From Variovorax boronicumulans (GTDB lineage Bacteria > Pseudomonadota > Gammaproteobacteria > Burkholderiales > Burkholderiaceae_C), in assembly GCF_029892485.1 (NCBI RefSeq), contig NZ_JARXVG010000004.1, positions 248,001-312,000 of the forward strand: 64,000 nt of DNA, read 5' to 3'. The notes below the pieces were generated by a model. The model saw only the letters and a list, made by a program, of their open reading frames with translations. It was not told the DNA's origin and made no database searches. A program made the translations under genes and the position numbers. Of this stretch, positions 38,177 through 46,394 are shown one piece after another (the first letter of the stretch is position 1; each line of letters begins with the position of its first letter).

Positions 38177-39112
38177 ATGCAACGCATCCAGATCGTCGAC
38201 TCGCACACGGGCGGCGAGCCCACGCGCCTTGTGATCGGCGGGTTCCCCGACCTGGGTGGCGGCAGCATGGCCGAACGCCGTGCACTGCTGGCCGATCAGC
38301 ACGACAAATGGCGCGCGGCCACCGTGCTCGAGCCGCGCGGCAGCGACGTGGTGGTCGGCGCGCTGCTGTGCGAGCCGGTGTCGCCCGACGCCGCCGCGGG
38401 CGTGATCTTCTTCAACAACGCCGGATACCTGGGCATGTGCGGCCACGGCACCATCGGGCTGGTTGCGAGCCTGGCGCACATGGGGCGCATCGGCGTGGGC
38501 GAGCACCGCATCGAGACGCCCGTGGGCACGGTCACGACGACGCTGCATGCCGACGGCGCGGTGAGCGTGCGCAACGTGCCGGCGTACCGGCACCTGCACC
38601 AGGTGGCGGTCGAGCTGCCGGGTCATGGCACCGTGCGCGGTGACGTGGCGTACGGCGGCAACTGGTTCTTCCTGGTGAGCGAACACGGCCAGCGCGTGGC
38701 GAGCGACAACCTTGCCGCGCTGACCGACTACACGGCCGCCTTGCGTAAGGCGCTCGCAGCACAGGGCATCACGGGCGCGGACGGGGCGGAGATCGATCAC
38801 ATCGAGCTCTTCGCGAATGACGATGAGGGTGCGGACAGCCGCAACTTCGTGCTCTGCCCCGGCAACGCCTACGACCGCTCGCCCTGCGGCACCGGAACCA
38901 GCGCAAAGATCGCCTGCCTCGCTGCCGACGGCAAGCTCGCGCCGGGCGAGACGTGGACGCAGGCCAGCGTGATCGGCAGCCGCTTCGAAGCCAGCTACGC
39001 GATGGATGGCGACAAGGTCATCCCGACCCTGCGCGGGCGCGCGCACATCAGCGCAGAAGCCACGCTGCTGGTCGACGACAACGATCCGTTCGGATGGGGC
39101 ATCCGGCTCTAG
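38177..39112 (+). CDS. 4-hydroxyproline epimerase (proline racemase family)
   Basis: A 311-residue cofactor-free epimerase of the proline racemase family. Both catalytic cysteines are present: C88 in MCGHGTIG and C237 in SPCGTGTSA. Two cysteines separate it from trans-3-hydroxyproline dehydratases, which have Thr in the second place. It interconverts trans-4-hydroxy-L-proline and cis-4-hydroxy-D-proline in the cytoplasm, the first catabolic step. It starts 11 bases after the binding-protein gene and is followed 8 bases later by the FAD dehydrogenase gene. Confidence 0.93.
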   Translation: MQRIQIVDSHTGGEPTRLVIGGFPDLGGGSMAERRALLADQHDKWRAATVLEPRGSDVVVGALLCEPVSPDAAAGVIFFNNAGYLGMCGHGTIGLVASLAHMGRIGVGEHRIETPVGTVTTTLHADGAVSVRNVPAYRHLHQVAVELPGHGTVRGDVAYGGNWFFLVSEHGQRVASDNLAALTDYTAALRKALAAQGITGADGAEIDHIELFANDDEGADSRNFVLCPGNAYDRSPCGTGTSAKIACLAADGKLAPGETWTQASVIGSRFEASYAMDGDKVIPTLRGRAHISAEATLLVDDNDPFGWGIRL

Positions 39113-39120
39113 CAACCGGC

Positions 39121-40224
39121 ATGGACGCAGACGTCATCGTCATCGGCGCCGGCATCGTCGGTGCCGCCTGCGCGCATGCGCTGGCCCAGGCCGGCTGCAA
39201 GGTGCTGGTGCTCGATGCACGCATTGGCGGTGCCACCGGCGCCGGCATGGGCCACCTCGTGGTGATGGACGACAACCCGGCCGAGCTCGCCTTGAGCCGC
39301 GATTCGACGGCGCGATGGCGCGCCCTCGCGCCGCACATGTCCGAAGACTGCGCCTACAGCGCTTGCGGCACGCTCTGGATCGCCGCGAACGAAGAAGAAA
39401 TGGCGGAGGCCGAACGCAAGCAGCAAAGGCTGCGCGCGGACGGCATCGACAGCCGCCTGCTCGACGCAGCCGCGTTGGCACGCGCAGAGCCCGCGTTGCG
39501 CACAGGCCTCGCGGGTGCGCTCGAAGTGCCGGGCGACGGCATCCTCTATGCACCGAACGCCGCACGCTGGCTGCTCGCACAAGGCGGCGATGCAATCCGC
39601 ATCGAGCACGCGAAGGTAGAGGCGATCGAAGACGACGGCACGCTGCGCCTCGCAGACGGCACTCGCCGCACCGCACCGCAGATCGTGCTGGCCAACGGCA
39701 TCGAGGCGACGACGCTTTGCCCCGAGCTCCCCATTCGCCCGAAGAAGGGCCACCTGCTGATCACCGACCGCTACCCGGGCACGGTGCATCACCAGCTCGT
39801 CGAGCTCGGCTACGTGACCAGCGCGCACCACAGCGACGGCGATTCGGTGGCGTTCAACGTGCAACCGCGTCCGACGGGGCAATTGCTGATCGGCTCCTCG
39901 CGCCAGTTCGACACCACCGACCCCGCAGTCGAAGCGCCGATGCTCGCGCGCATGCTGCAGCGCACCCTGGACTACCTGCCGGGGCTCGCGAACCTCAATG
40001 CGGTGCGCTCGTGGACCGGCATGCGCGCCGCTTCGCCCGATGGCCTGCCGTTGCTGGGCAAGCACCCGTGGCGCGAGAAGCTCTGGCTCGCCGTCGGCCA
40101 CGAAGGCCTGGGCGTGACCACCGCGCCGGGCAGCGCGCATCTGCTCGCGGCGCTGATGACCGGCACCGAACCTGAATTCGATGCGGCGCCTTATGCGCCG
40201 CGTGGCCTGCTGGAGTTGGCATGA
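39121..40224 (+). CDS. FAD-dependent D-hydroxyproline dehydrogenase subunit (DadA/LhpB-like)
   Basis: A 367-residue DAAO-family flavoprotein with the FAD motif VIVIGAGIVGAACAHALAQAG at residues 5-25 and the C-terminal block GMRAASPDGLPLLGK, then VGHEGLGVTTAPGSA. It oxidises cis-4-hydroxy-D-proline to delta1-pyrroline-4-hydroxy-2-carboxylate. The two following genes encode a small [2Fe-2S] protein and an FAD/NAD oxidoreductase, which matches the three-subunit membrane-linked D-hydroxyproline dehydrogenase described in Pseudomonas (LhpB, LhpE, LhpF) rather than a stand-alone oxidase. ATG 39121 lies 8 bases after the epimerase stop. Confidence 0.9.
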   Translation: MDADVIVIGAGIVGAACAHALAQAGCKVLVLDARIGGATGAGMGHLVVMDDNPAELALSRDSTARWRALAPHMSEDCAYSACGTLWIAANEEEMAEAERKQQRLRADGIDSRLLDAAALARAEPALRTGLAGALEVPGDGILYAPNAARWLLAQGGDAIRIEHAKVEAIEDDGTLRLADGTRRTAPQIVLANGIEATTLCPELPIRPKKGHLLITDRYPGTVHHQLVELGYVTSAHHSDGDSVAFNVQPRPTGQLLIGSSRQFDTTDPAVEAPMLARMLQRTLDYLPGLANLNAVRSWTGMRAASPDGLPLLGKHPWREKLWLAVGHEGLGVTTAPGSAHLLAALMTGTEPEFDAAPYAPRGLLELA

Positions 40225-40296
40225 GCGCCGCGCCGGGCCGCCCCAAGCAAGCTCGCTCCCGCCTGGCGGGAAGGCGCGCAGCGCCAAGGGTGCCCC
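40225..40296. repeat. Intergenic repeat within the hydroxyproline operon
   Basis: Between the dehydrogenase and [2Fe-2S] genes lies a GC-rich element with two hairpins: TCCCGCC-T-GGCGGGA (40257-40271) and GGCGC-GCA-GCGCC (40273-40285), preceded by GGGCCGCCCCAAGCAAGCTC. Sequences of this type are dispersed in Comamonadaceae genomes. It separates two subunits of one enzyme, so read-through must occur; it may stabilise the upstream mRNA. Confidence 0.55.
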
Positions 40297-40297
40297 A

Positions 40298-40546
40298 ATG
40301 AGCAGTCACACCTTGCTGCACATCGACGGCAACCTCGTGCGCGTGAAGGCGGGCAGCTCGGTCGCCGCCGCATTGCACGTGGCCGGCGGTATGGGCGTTG
40401 CGCGCATCTCCGTCGCGGGCCAGCCGCGTGCGCCGTTCTGCGGCATGGGCGTGTGCCAGGAATGCCGCGTGTTGATCGACGGTCGGCGCAGGCTCGCCTG
40501 CCAGACAGTCTGCGGCGAAGGCATGCGCGTGGAGACCTCGGAATGA
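40298..40546 (+). CDS. (2Fe-2S)-binding subunit of D-hydroxyproline dehydrogenase
   Basis: An 82-residue ferredoxin-like protein with the plant-type cluster cysteines in FCGMGVCQECRVLI and a later Cys in ACQTVC. It corresponds to the small subunit (LhpE/HcnA-like) that relays electrons in heteromeric D-hydroxyproline, octopine and opine dehydrogenases. ATG 40298 was chosen since the open frame upstream is the repeat. Its TGA overlaps the start of the next gene (ATGA at 40543-40546). It depends on its two flanking flavoprotein partners. Confidence 0.9.
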   Translation: MSSHTLLHIDGNLVRVKAGSSVAAALHVAGGMGVARISVAGQPRAPFCGMGVCQECRVLIDGRRRLACQTVCGEGMRVETSE

Positions 40547-41811
40547 CCGCGCTCGAACACTGCGATGTGCTGATCGTCGGCGCGGGCCCTGCCGGCATGG
40601 CGGCGGCAGTCGCTGCCGCGCCGAGCGGCGCGTCCATCGTCGTGATCGACGACAACCCCATGCCCGGCGGGCAGATCTGGCGCGACGGCCCCGGCGCATC
40701 GCTGCCCGCGACTGCGCGCAAATGGCGCGATGCGCTCGCGCGCCACGCCAACATCCGCGTCTGCAGCGGCACGCGCGTGATCGCCGCGCCCGCGCCCAAC
40801 GAACTGCTGCTCGAAGACGCCGAACGCGGCTGGCGCATGCGGTGGAAGAAGCTGATCCTTTGCACGGGCGCGCGCGAGCTGCTGCTGCCCTTTCCGGGCT
40901 GGACACTGCCCGGCGTGACGGGCGCGGGCGGCCTGCAGGCCCTCATCAAGGCCGGCCTGCCCGTCGAAGGCGAGCGCATCGTGATCGCGGGCAGCGGCCC
41001 GCTGTTGCTCGCCGCTGCTTCGACTGCACGCGCGGCGGGCGCGAAGGTCGTGCGCATCGCGGAGCAGGCCACGCTCATCGCCGTCGCGGGCTTTGCCGCG
41101 AACCTCTGGCGCTGGCCGGGCAAGGCCGCGCAGTCGGTGACGTTGGCCGATCCGCAGTACCGCACCTCGTCGCGCATCGTGTCGGTGCAAGGCGATATGC
41201 AGGTCGAATCGGTCCGGCTTCTTCAAGGCGGCCGCGAAGTGGAAATCGCCTGCGACCGCGTAGCTTGCGGCTTCGGCCTCACGCCCAACGTGCAGCTCGG
41301 GCGCCTGCTCGGCTGCGCCCTCGCGGCCGAAGGTGCGCAGGCACTGGCCGTCGACGCGCGGCAGCTCACCAGCTTGCCCGACATCTACGCCGCCGGCGAA
41401 TGCACCGGCTTCGGCGGCAGCGAACGCGCGCTCGCGCAAGGTTCCATCGCCGGCTACGCCGCCGTCGGCAACGAGCGCGCCGCGAAACAACATGAAAGCG
41501 AGCGCGCGCGCTGGGATGCCTTCGCCGCGCAACTGCATCGCAGCTTCGCACTGGCCCCGGAGATCCGGCAGATGCCCCAGCCCGACACCCTCGTGTGCCG
41601 CTGCGAAGACGTGCCCTTCTCCGCGCTCGCGAATTGCACCGGCTGGACCGACGCCAAGCTCCACCGCCGCTGCGGCATGGGCGCCTGCCAGGGCCGCGTG
41701 TGCGGCGATGCGGCGCAGTTTCTCTTCGGCTGGACGCCGCCCGCGCCGCGGCCGCCGCTGTCGCCGGTGCGCATCGCGACGCTGGCCGGCGGGGGTGAGA
41801 CCCGACAATGA
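40543..41811 (+). CDS. FAD/NAD(P)-binding oxidoreductase subunit of D-hydroxyproline dehydrogenase
   Basis: A 422-residue flavoprotein of the class-II pyridine nucleotide-disulfide oxidoreductase fold. The first dinucleotide motif is VLIVGAGPAGMAAA and the second is IVIAGSGPLLLAAA. A C-terminal BFD-like [2Fe-2S] module (CRCEDVPF then GMGACQGRVC) is present. It is like the alpha subunit of opine and D-hydroxyproline dehydrogenases (LhpF). ATG overlaps the stop of the small subunit, and its own TGA overlaps the regulator start, showing tight coupling. Confidence 0.92.
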   Translation: MTALEHCDVLIVGAGPAGMAAAVAAAPSGASIVVIDDNPMPGGQIWRDGPGASLPATARKWRDALARHANIRVCSGTRVIAAPAPNELLLEDAERGWRMRWKKLILCTGARELLLPFPGWTLPGVTGAGGLQALIKAGLPVEGERIVIAGSGPLLLAAASTARAAGAKVVRIAEQATLIAVAGFAANLWRWPGKAAQSVTLADPQYRTSSRIVSVQGDMQVESVRLLQGGREVEIACDRVACGFGLTPNVQLGRLLGCALAAEGAQALAVDARQLTSLPDIYAAGECTGFGGSERALAQGSIAGYAAVGNERAAKQHESERARWDAFAAQLHRSFALAPEIRQMPQPDTLVCRCEDVPFSALANCTGWTDAKLHRRCGMGACQGRVCGDAAQFLFGWTPPAPRPPLSPVRIATLAGGGETRQ

Positions 41812-42500
41812 GGCCGCATCCCAAGACCACCATGGCCCCCCCGAAGACCACTCCCCGCCCCCCGCCCAAGCGCCGCGCCGCCGACGTGGCCTACGACGCC
41901 ATCGAGACGCTGCTGTCCACCATGCAGCTGCAGCCCGGCAGCCAGATCGTCGAGGCCGACCTCGCCGAGCGCACCGGCCTGGGCCGCACGCCGGTGCGCG
42001 AGGCGCTGATGCGCATGGTGTCGATCGGCCTCATCGTGCAGCAGCCGCGCCGCGGTTTGCTGGTGTCGGCCATCGACCTGGCCGACCACCTCGACGTGAT
42101 CCAGACCCGGCGCGTGCTCGAACGCGTGATCGCAGCCTGCTCGGCGCGCCGAGCCACCGCGCTGCAGCGCAAGGAGATCGTGCGCTGCGCCGAGGAAATG
42201 GTCGAGGCCGCGGGCCGCGGCGACCTCACCGACTACATGCGCGCCGACCACGCGCTCGACCTCGTCAACCACCAGGCGAGCCACAACGATTCGGCGGTGA
42301 AGGCTGTGATTCCGCCGATCGTGCAGTGCCGACGCTTCTGGTACGCGTACCAGCACGAGGGCGAGATCGTCGAAGGCGCGAACGCGCACCTCGAACTCGC
42401 GCAGGGCATCGCGACGGGCGACGAAGCCGCGGCGGTCGCAGGTGCCGAACGCCTCATGGATTACCTCGAGCTTTTCGCGCGCAAGATCATCGACAAATAG
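41808..42500 (+). CDS. GntR/FCD-family regulator of the hydroxyproline operon
   Basis: A 230-residue GntR-family regulator, FadR/FCD subfamily. The N-terminal winged helix has the signature PGSQIVEADLAERTGLGRTPVREALMRM; the helical FCD ligand-binding domain follows (about residues 95-220) with the metal/ligand Asp-His pattern typical of carboxylate sensors. It is the last gene of the operon, starting in an ATGA overlap. Most such regulators repress their own operon until the substrate is present, here probably by binding the AT-rich palindrome at 36008-36024. An alternative ATG is eight codons on. Confidence 0.9.
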   Translation: MRPHPKTTMAPPKTTPRPPPKRRAADVAYDAIETLLSTMQLQPGSQIVEADLAERTGLGRTPVREALMRMVSIGLIVQQPRRGLLVSAIDLADHLDVIQTRRVLERVIAACSARRATALQRKEIVRCAEEMVEAAGRGDLTDYMRADHALDLVNHQASHNDSAVKAVIPPIVQCRRFWYAYQHEGEIVEGANAHLELAQGIATGDEAAAVAGAERLMDYLELFARKIIDK

Positions 42501-42571
42501 GTCGAAGGACTGCATCCCCACATCGGGGAACTACGCGTGATTTGCCGCGGACCCCAGCGCATACTGGGCCG

Positions 42572-43504
42572 ATGGCAGCCGCACCCCGCGCCCAACCCGA
42601 AGACTTCTTCACGCCCGAAGAGTGGCAGTCGCTCACCAGCCGTTCGTCATGGAAGGGCCTGTGGCTGGTGGCGCATTGCTGGGGCGTGATCGGCGCCGCG
42701 ATGCTCGCGGGCATCGTGTGGCCGTGGACCATTCCGCTCATGGTGCCCATCGTCGGCGCGCGGCAGCTGGGGCTCTTCATCCTCATGCACGACGCGGCGC
42801 ATGCGGGCCTGCACCGCAATCGCAAGGTCAACGACTTGGTGGGCCACTGGCTGTGCTCGTCCACGCTGCGCGACTACCGGCCGTACCACCTGCAGCACCA
42901 CCGTTTCGTGCAGCAGACCGAAGACCCGGACCTCGTGCTGTCGGCGCCCTTCCCGATCACGCGCGAATCGATGTGGCGCAAGGTCGTGCGCGACCTGAGC
43001 GGGCAGACCTTCTACAAGCAGCGCTTCGGGCACATCGCCGAGGGCATCCGCCGGCGTGCGCCGGGTGAATCGGTGCTGAAGGTGCTCGGCCGCGAGATCG
43101 CGAAAGACAAGCGCTTCCTCATCGGCAACGGCCTCGGCCTGCTGGCCTTTGCGTTGGCCGGTTACTGGTGGGCGTGGGTGCTGATGTGGCTGCTGCCGAT
43201 GGCGACCTGGCTGCCGCTCGTGAGCCGCGTGCGCAACATCGCCGAGCATGCGCTGGTCGCGCAGAACGAGGCCGACCCGCTGCGCCAGGCGCGCACCACG
43301 CATGCCAACCTGATCGAGCGCATCTTCATCGCGCCCTACTGGGTCAACTACCACTGCGAACACCACATGTTCACCAACCTGCCCTGCTGGGCGCTGCCGA
43401 AGGCGCACCGCCTGCTGCTGCGCCGGGGCATCGCCGATCGGATGGAAGTGCAGCCTGGCTACCTCCACCTGCTGAGGCAGGCGACTGCTGCTGCGTCCGC
43501 GTGA
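42572..43504 (+). CDS. Fatty acid desaturase family protein
   Basis: A 310-residue integral-membrane di-iron desaturase. The three histidine boxes are intact: H73-DAAH, H106-LQHH and H261-CEHH. Two pairs of membrane helices separate the boxes. Such enzymes insert a double bond in acyl lipids or hydroxylate ring carotenoids and sphingolipid-like substrates; the exact substrate is unknown. There is no clear ribosome binding site before ATG 42572. Its last 134 bases overlap the 3' end of the convergent acyltransferase gene. Confidence 0.92.
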   Translation: MAAAPRAQPEDFFTPEEWQSLTSRSSWKGLWLVAHCWGVIGAAMLAGIVWPWTIPLMVPIVGARQLGLFILMHDAAHAGLHRNRKVNDLVGHWLCSSTLRDYRPYHLQHHRFVQQTEDPDLVLSAPFPITRESMWRKVVRDLSGQTFYKQRFGHIAEGIRRRAPGESVLKVLGREIAKDKRFLIGNGLGLLAFALAGYWWAWVLMWLLPMATWLPLVSRVRNIAEHALVAQNEADPLRQARTTHANLIERIFIAPYWVNYHCEHHMFTNLPCWALPKAHRLLLRRGIADRMEVQPGYLHLLRQATAAASA

Positions 43505-44663
43505 CTCGCCGGCCGTTCAGCAACGTGCCGATGGGCGTATAGCGCACCAGCAGCTGATAGCTCGCAAGCGCCACGAGCGAGGTGGCTGCGATGTTGAGCC
43601 CCATCTTCGCGATCGCGCCGAAGGGCGCGTTGAACAGCAGGATGCCGAAGCCGATGGTGCCCAGCATGTGCACCAGGTACACCCAGTACGAGCTTTGCGA
43701 GAGGTACGCCAGCACCGCGTTCTGCCGCGGCAGGTAGCGCACGAAACCGCCGATCAGCGCCAGGCTCCAGAGCCACGAGGTCGCGTTGTAGGCGAAGGCG
43801 ATCCAGAACTCGGGGTGCGGCAGGCGGTGCGGGCCGGGATTGTGCAGCGCGCCCAGCAGCACGATCGTCGCGATGAAAAAGGCCAACCCCGCAAGCGCGT
43901 GGCCCTTGCAGCGTGCGGCGAAGCGCGAGAGCAAGCGATCCTGATCGCGATGCAGGTACCAGCCGAACACGAAGAACAGGCCGCGCTGCACCCACTCGGA
44001 GAACGGCGGCAGGAACGAGCCGCTTTCCATCACCATGCCGGAAGGATGAAAAGCGCCCGTCACCGCCAGCGGCAGCGCGAGCACCACGAAGCCCCAGCGG
44101 CGTTCTGCCAGCACCGCAAAGCCGCGGGCGACGGCATCGCGCAGCCGCATCGGCACGAAGCGCTGCAGCCGCACGCCGGCCCACGCCAGCACGCTGAACC
44201 AGAACAGCTGGTAGAGGAACCACAGGTGCATCGTGTTGAAGGGCGAGCCGCCGGGCTGCCGCGCGGGCGTGAGCGCGGTATCGATGCCCGGCACGCCGCG
44301 CACGGTCAGGTGGATGTAGACCATCGCCAGCACCGTGGTCAGCACGAAAAGCGGCGGCCAGAACACTGCGAAGGGCAGCGCGAGCCGCAGGCTGCGGTTC
44401 TTCAGCATGCCGCCCCCGCCGCGCCGCTCGACCAGTAGCGCGACGAAGAAGCCGGCCAACACGAAAAACACCGGCATCCGGAAGCTGTGGATGAAGAGCA
44501 GCAGCAGGTCGGCCGCCGGCGAGGTCTTCGGGTCGCGCCAGGGCAGCGGCGAGTCGACGGTGAGGTGGTTGATGGCCACATGCAGCACGATGCCGAGCCA
44601 CATCATCAGGGCGCGGAGGTTGTCGAGCGCGTGGAGCCGTTGGGGGGTGTGGGCGTTGTTCAT
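43371..44663 (-). CDS. Acyltransferase family membrane protein (acyltransferase 3 / OpgC-like)
   Basis: A 430-residue polytopic inner-membrane protein of the acyltransferase 3 family, with about ten hydrophobic helices. It opens RLHALDNLRALMMWLGIVLHVA with the conserved His that is catalytic in this family, and SYWVYLVHM near the end is typical. Such proteins O-acetylate or succinylate periplasmic glucans and polysaccharides. ATG 44663 is preferred to a TTG 13 codons earlier. The last 134 bases lie inside the desaturase gene on the other strand and encode a low-complexity Ala/Gly/Pro/Ser tail (TQQQSPASAGGGSQAALPSD), suggesting that an earlier stop was lost. Confidence 0.9.
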   Translation of the reverse strand: MNNAHTPQRLHALDNLRALMMWLGIVLHVAINHLTVDSPLPWRDPKTSPAADLLLLFIHSFRMPVFFVLAGFFVALLVERRGGGGMLKNRSLRLALPFAVFWPPLFVLTTVLAMVYIHLTVRGVPGIDTALTPARQPGGSPFNTMHLWFLYQLFWFSVLAWAGVRLQRFVPMRLRDAVARGFAVLAERRWGFVVLALPLAVTGAFHPSGMVMESGSFLPPFSEWVQRGLFFVFGWYLHRDQDRLLSRFAARCKGHALAGLAFFIATIVLLGALHNPGPHRLPHPEFWIAFAYNATSWLWSLALIGGFVRYLPRQNAVLAYLSQSSYWVYLVHMLGTIGFGILLFNAPFGAIAKMGLNIAATSLVALASYQLLVRYTPIGTLLNGRRVTRTQQQSPASAGGGSQAALPSDRRCPGAAAGGAPSAAPSRAGW

Positions 44664-44698
44664 GGGGGCCGACTGTTGGGCCTCACGCAACGTCAGGG

Positions 44699-45733
44699 TC
44701 AAGCGGTGGCGGGGCCCGGCTTCGGATTTTTTTGCTGAAGCACGGCGATGGCCTGCAGCAGGTAGTCGCGCACCGCGGGGCCGACCACGGCGGCGGCCTG
44801 CAGCACCGGCTCCGTGGCCATGGCCTTCATCAGCCGCGCGGCCAATGCCGGGTCGTGGTCGGTGAAGGCATCGAAAAGCCGCACCCAGGCGAGCGCGATG
44901 GCCTGCACCGCCTCATCTTCGGGCGGCACGTTGCGGGCCTGAAGCGCGGCGAGCTCTTCGCCCAGGCGGCGCCATTCGTCTTCGGGTGGCTTGCCCAGGC
45001 GCGCGAAGTCTTCGGTGTCCAGGTGGCGCAGCAGCGCGGCCATGCGCACGCCGATGGCTTCGCCGATGTAGTCGATCAGTTCGGCCGGCGGCCCGTCGTC
45101 GCGCCGCGCCACCGGCTCGCGGCGGTACATCTCGCCCCAGCGCGTGACGAGGTCGTAGTTGCCGTCCATCCACTGGCCCATGAGGTTCATCCAGCGGAAG
45201 GCGGGCGGTTGCACCTCGAGCGCATCGGAAGGCACGCCGCGCGCCATCAGCGCGGCCACCTCGGCGACGAGCGGTGGCCATTGGTCGGCCACGGCGTTCC
45301 AGTTGGCCATGAGCGACTTGATTTCGGCGGGGCTGAAGTACCGGCCGTAGGCGGTCATCTGCTCGAGCGTGGCGAGCCAGTCTTTCATGTCGGGCTGGGC
45401 GCCTTCGGCGAGGCGCTCTTCGAGCAGGGCGAGCCGCTCGCGCAGGACCGAGGCCTCTGCGATCTGCTGGTCGAGCGACGCGATCTGGCGCTGGATGATC
45501 GTGGGCAACGCTCCGCTTTCGGCACCGAGCAGCCCGCCGATTTCCGCCAGCGGCAGGCCCAGCAGCCGCAGCGCCTGGATGGCGTGCAGCCGGCCGATGT
45601 CGGCGGCGTTGTAGAGCCGGTAGCCGGCGTCCGAGCGGGCCGAGGGAGCGAGCAGCCCGATGGCGTCGTAGTGGTGCAGCGTGCGCACCGTGAGGCCGGT
45701 GTGTTTGGCGAGTTCGCCGACTTTGAGCAGCAC
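44699..45733 (-). CDS. MerR-family transcriptional regulator
   Basis: A 344-residue regulator with a MerR winged-helix DNA-binding domain (MLLKVGELAKHTGLTVRTLHHYD, residues 1-23, then IGLLAPSARSDAGYRLYN), a dimerisation coiled coil (about 80-125) and a C-terminal effector domain that looks like a TipAS-type drug- or ligand-binding domain. GTG 45733 gives the conserved N-terminus. It starts 17 bases after the small 106-residue gene, with which it is probably co-transcribed. The ligand is unknown. Confidence 0.9.
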   Translation of the reverse strand: MLLKVGELAKHTGLTVRTLHHYDAIGLLAPSARSDAGYRLYNAADIGRLHAIQALRLLGLPLAEIGGLLGAESGALPTIIQRQIASLDQQIAEASVLRERLALLEERLAEGAQPDMKDWLATLEQMTAYGRYFSPAEIKSLMANWNAVADQWPPLVAEVAALMARGVPSDALEVQPPAFRWMNLMGQWMDGNYDLVTRWGEMYRREPVARRDDGPPAELIDYIGEAIGVRMAALLRHLDTEDFARLGKPPEDEWRRLGEELAALQARNVPPEDEAVQAIALAWVRLFDAFTDHDPALAARLMKAMATEPVLQAAAVVGPAVRDYLLQAIAVLQQKNPKPGPATA

Positions 45734-45750
45734 CGTGCGCCCCCCCTGCT

Positions 45751-46071
45751 TCAGTCGTCGGCAGGCGCCGGCTCGGGGCCTTGCCAGCCCAGCAGCTCGG
45801 CCAGCCGCTGCACGATCCATTCGGCCTCGGCGGCCGACACGCCGGATTCCGGCGTCGCCAGCCCCGCGTGGATGCGCCGCAGGATCTCGCTCTCGACCGG
45901 CACCTCGGTGTGGTGCTGGATCTGCGCATGGTTCACGAGGTGGCTGGCCAGGTCCTCGCAGATCTCGTAGCGCTCGCGCACCACGCCGATCGGTTCGCGA
46001 AGGCGCTGGCGCGCATCGCTGTAGACCGCGAAGAACGAGGGCGGGATGAAGATCTGGTTGTCGTCGGACAT
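45751..46071 (-). CDS. Small conserved hypothetical protein, 106 residues
   Basis: A 106-residue cytoplasmic protein of unknown function. It begins MSDDNQIFIPPSFFAVY and has a helical middle with RERYEICEDLASHLVNHAQ and a C-terminal helix AEAEWIVQRLAELLGWQG. The same pattern occurs in a small family of Comamonadaceae proteins that databases sometimes label 'ATPase with chaperone activity'; it carries no Walker motif, so that name should not be trusted. It is the first gene before the MerR regulator. Confidence 0.8.
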   Translation of the reverse strand: MSDDNQIFIPPSFFAVYSDARQRLREPIGVVRERYEICEDLASHLVNHAQIQHHTEVPVESEILRRIHAGLATPESGVSAAEAEWIVQRLAELLGWQGPEPAPADD

Positions 46072-46107
46072 GGCAGCTTTGTTCGCGGCTTTATAGCTGG
46101 CCCAATG

Positions 46108-46131
46108 ACAAAACGCGCCCTGAGGCGCGTT
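46108..46131 (-). terminator. Intrinsic terminator downstream of the small basic protein gene
   Basis: An 8-bp stem AACGCGCC / GGCGCGTT (46112-46119 and 46124-46131) around CTGA. Read on the minus strand it is followed by GTTTTGTC, a short T-tract, and it lies 34 bases past the stop of the 56-residue gene at 46165. Confidence 0.65.
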
Positions 46132-46164
46132 CGTCGTGGCTCCAGGGAGCCATCGGTGGCGGGA

Positions 46165-46335
46165 TCAGCCGCCCTTCTTGGCGCGCTTGCCAGGGTTCTT
46201 CTTGCTGCGCGTTGCGGTGCCGCGTTCCAGGCTGACCTTCTGGCCACCGCCGGTCCTGGGCAGAGCGTAGCCGGGCAGCGGCGTCGGCTTCGGGGTGGCA
46301 ACGCGTTCGGCTTCGGTACGGAATGTCTTGGGCAT
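46165..46335 (-). CDS. Small basic protein, 56 residues
   Basis: A 56-residue very basic protein (MPKTFRTEAERVATPKPTPL... with a KKNPGKRAKKGG tail). It has no membrane segment and no recognisable domain; the basic tail suggests nucleic-acid binding, but nothing more can be said. ATG 46335 is preferred to an upstream ATG at 46371, and the gene has its own downstream terminator at 46108-46131. It lies divergent from the MATE exporter. Confidence 0.6.
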   Translation of the reverse strand: MPKTFRTEAERVATPKPTPLPGYALPRTGGGQKVSLERGTATRSKKNPGKRAKKGG

Positions 46336-46394
46336 GAAAAGCTCGGGTAAAAGTAATGTTCGAACCCGCAATTAGGCCACATCGAGGATTTCAT

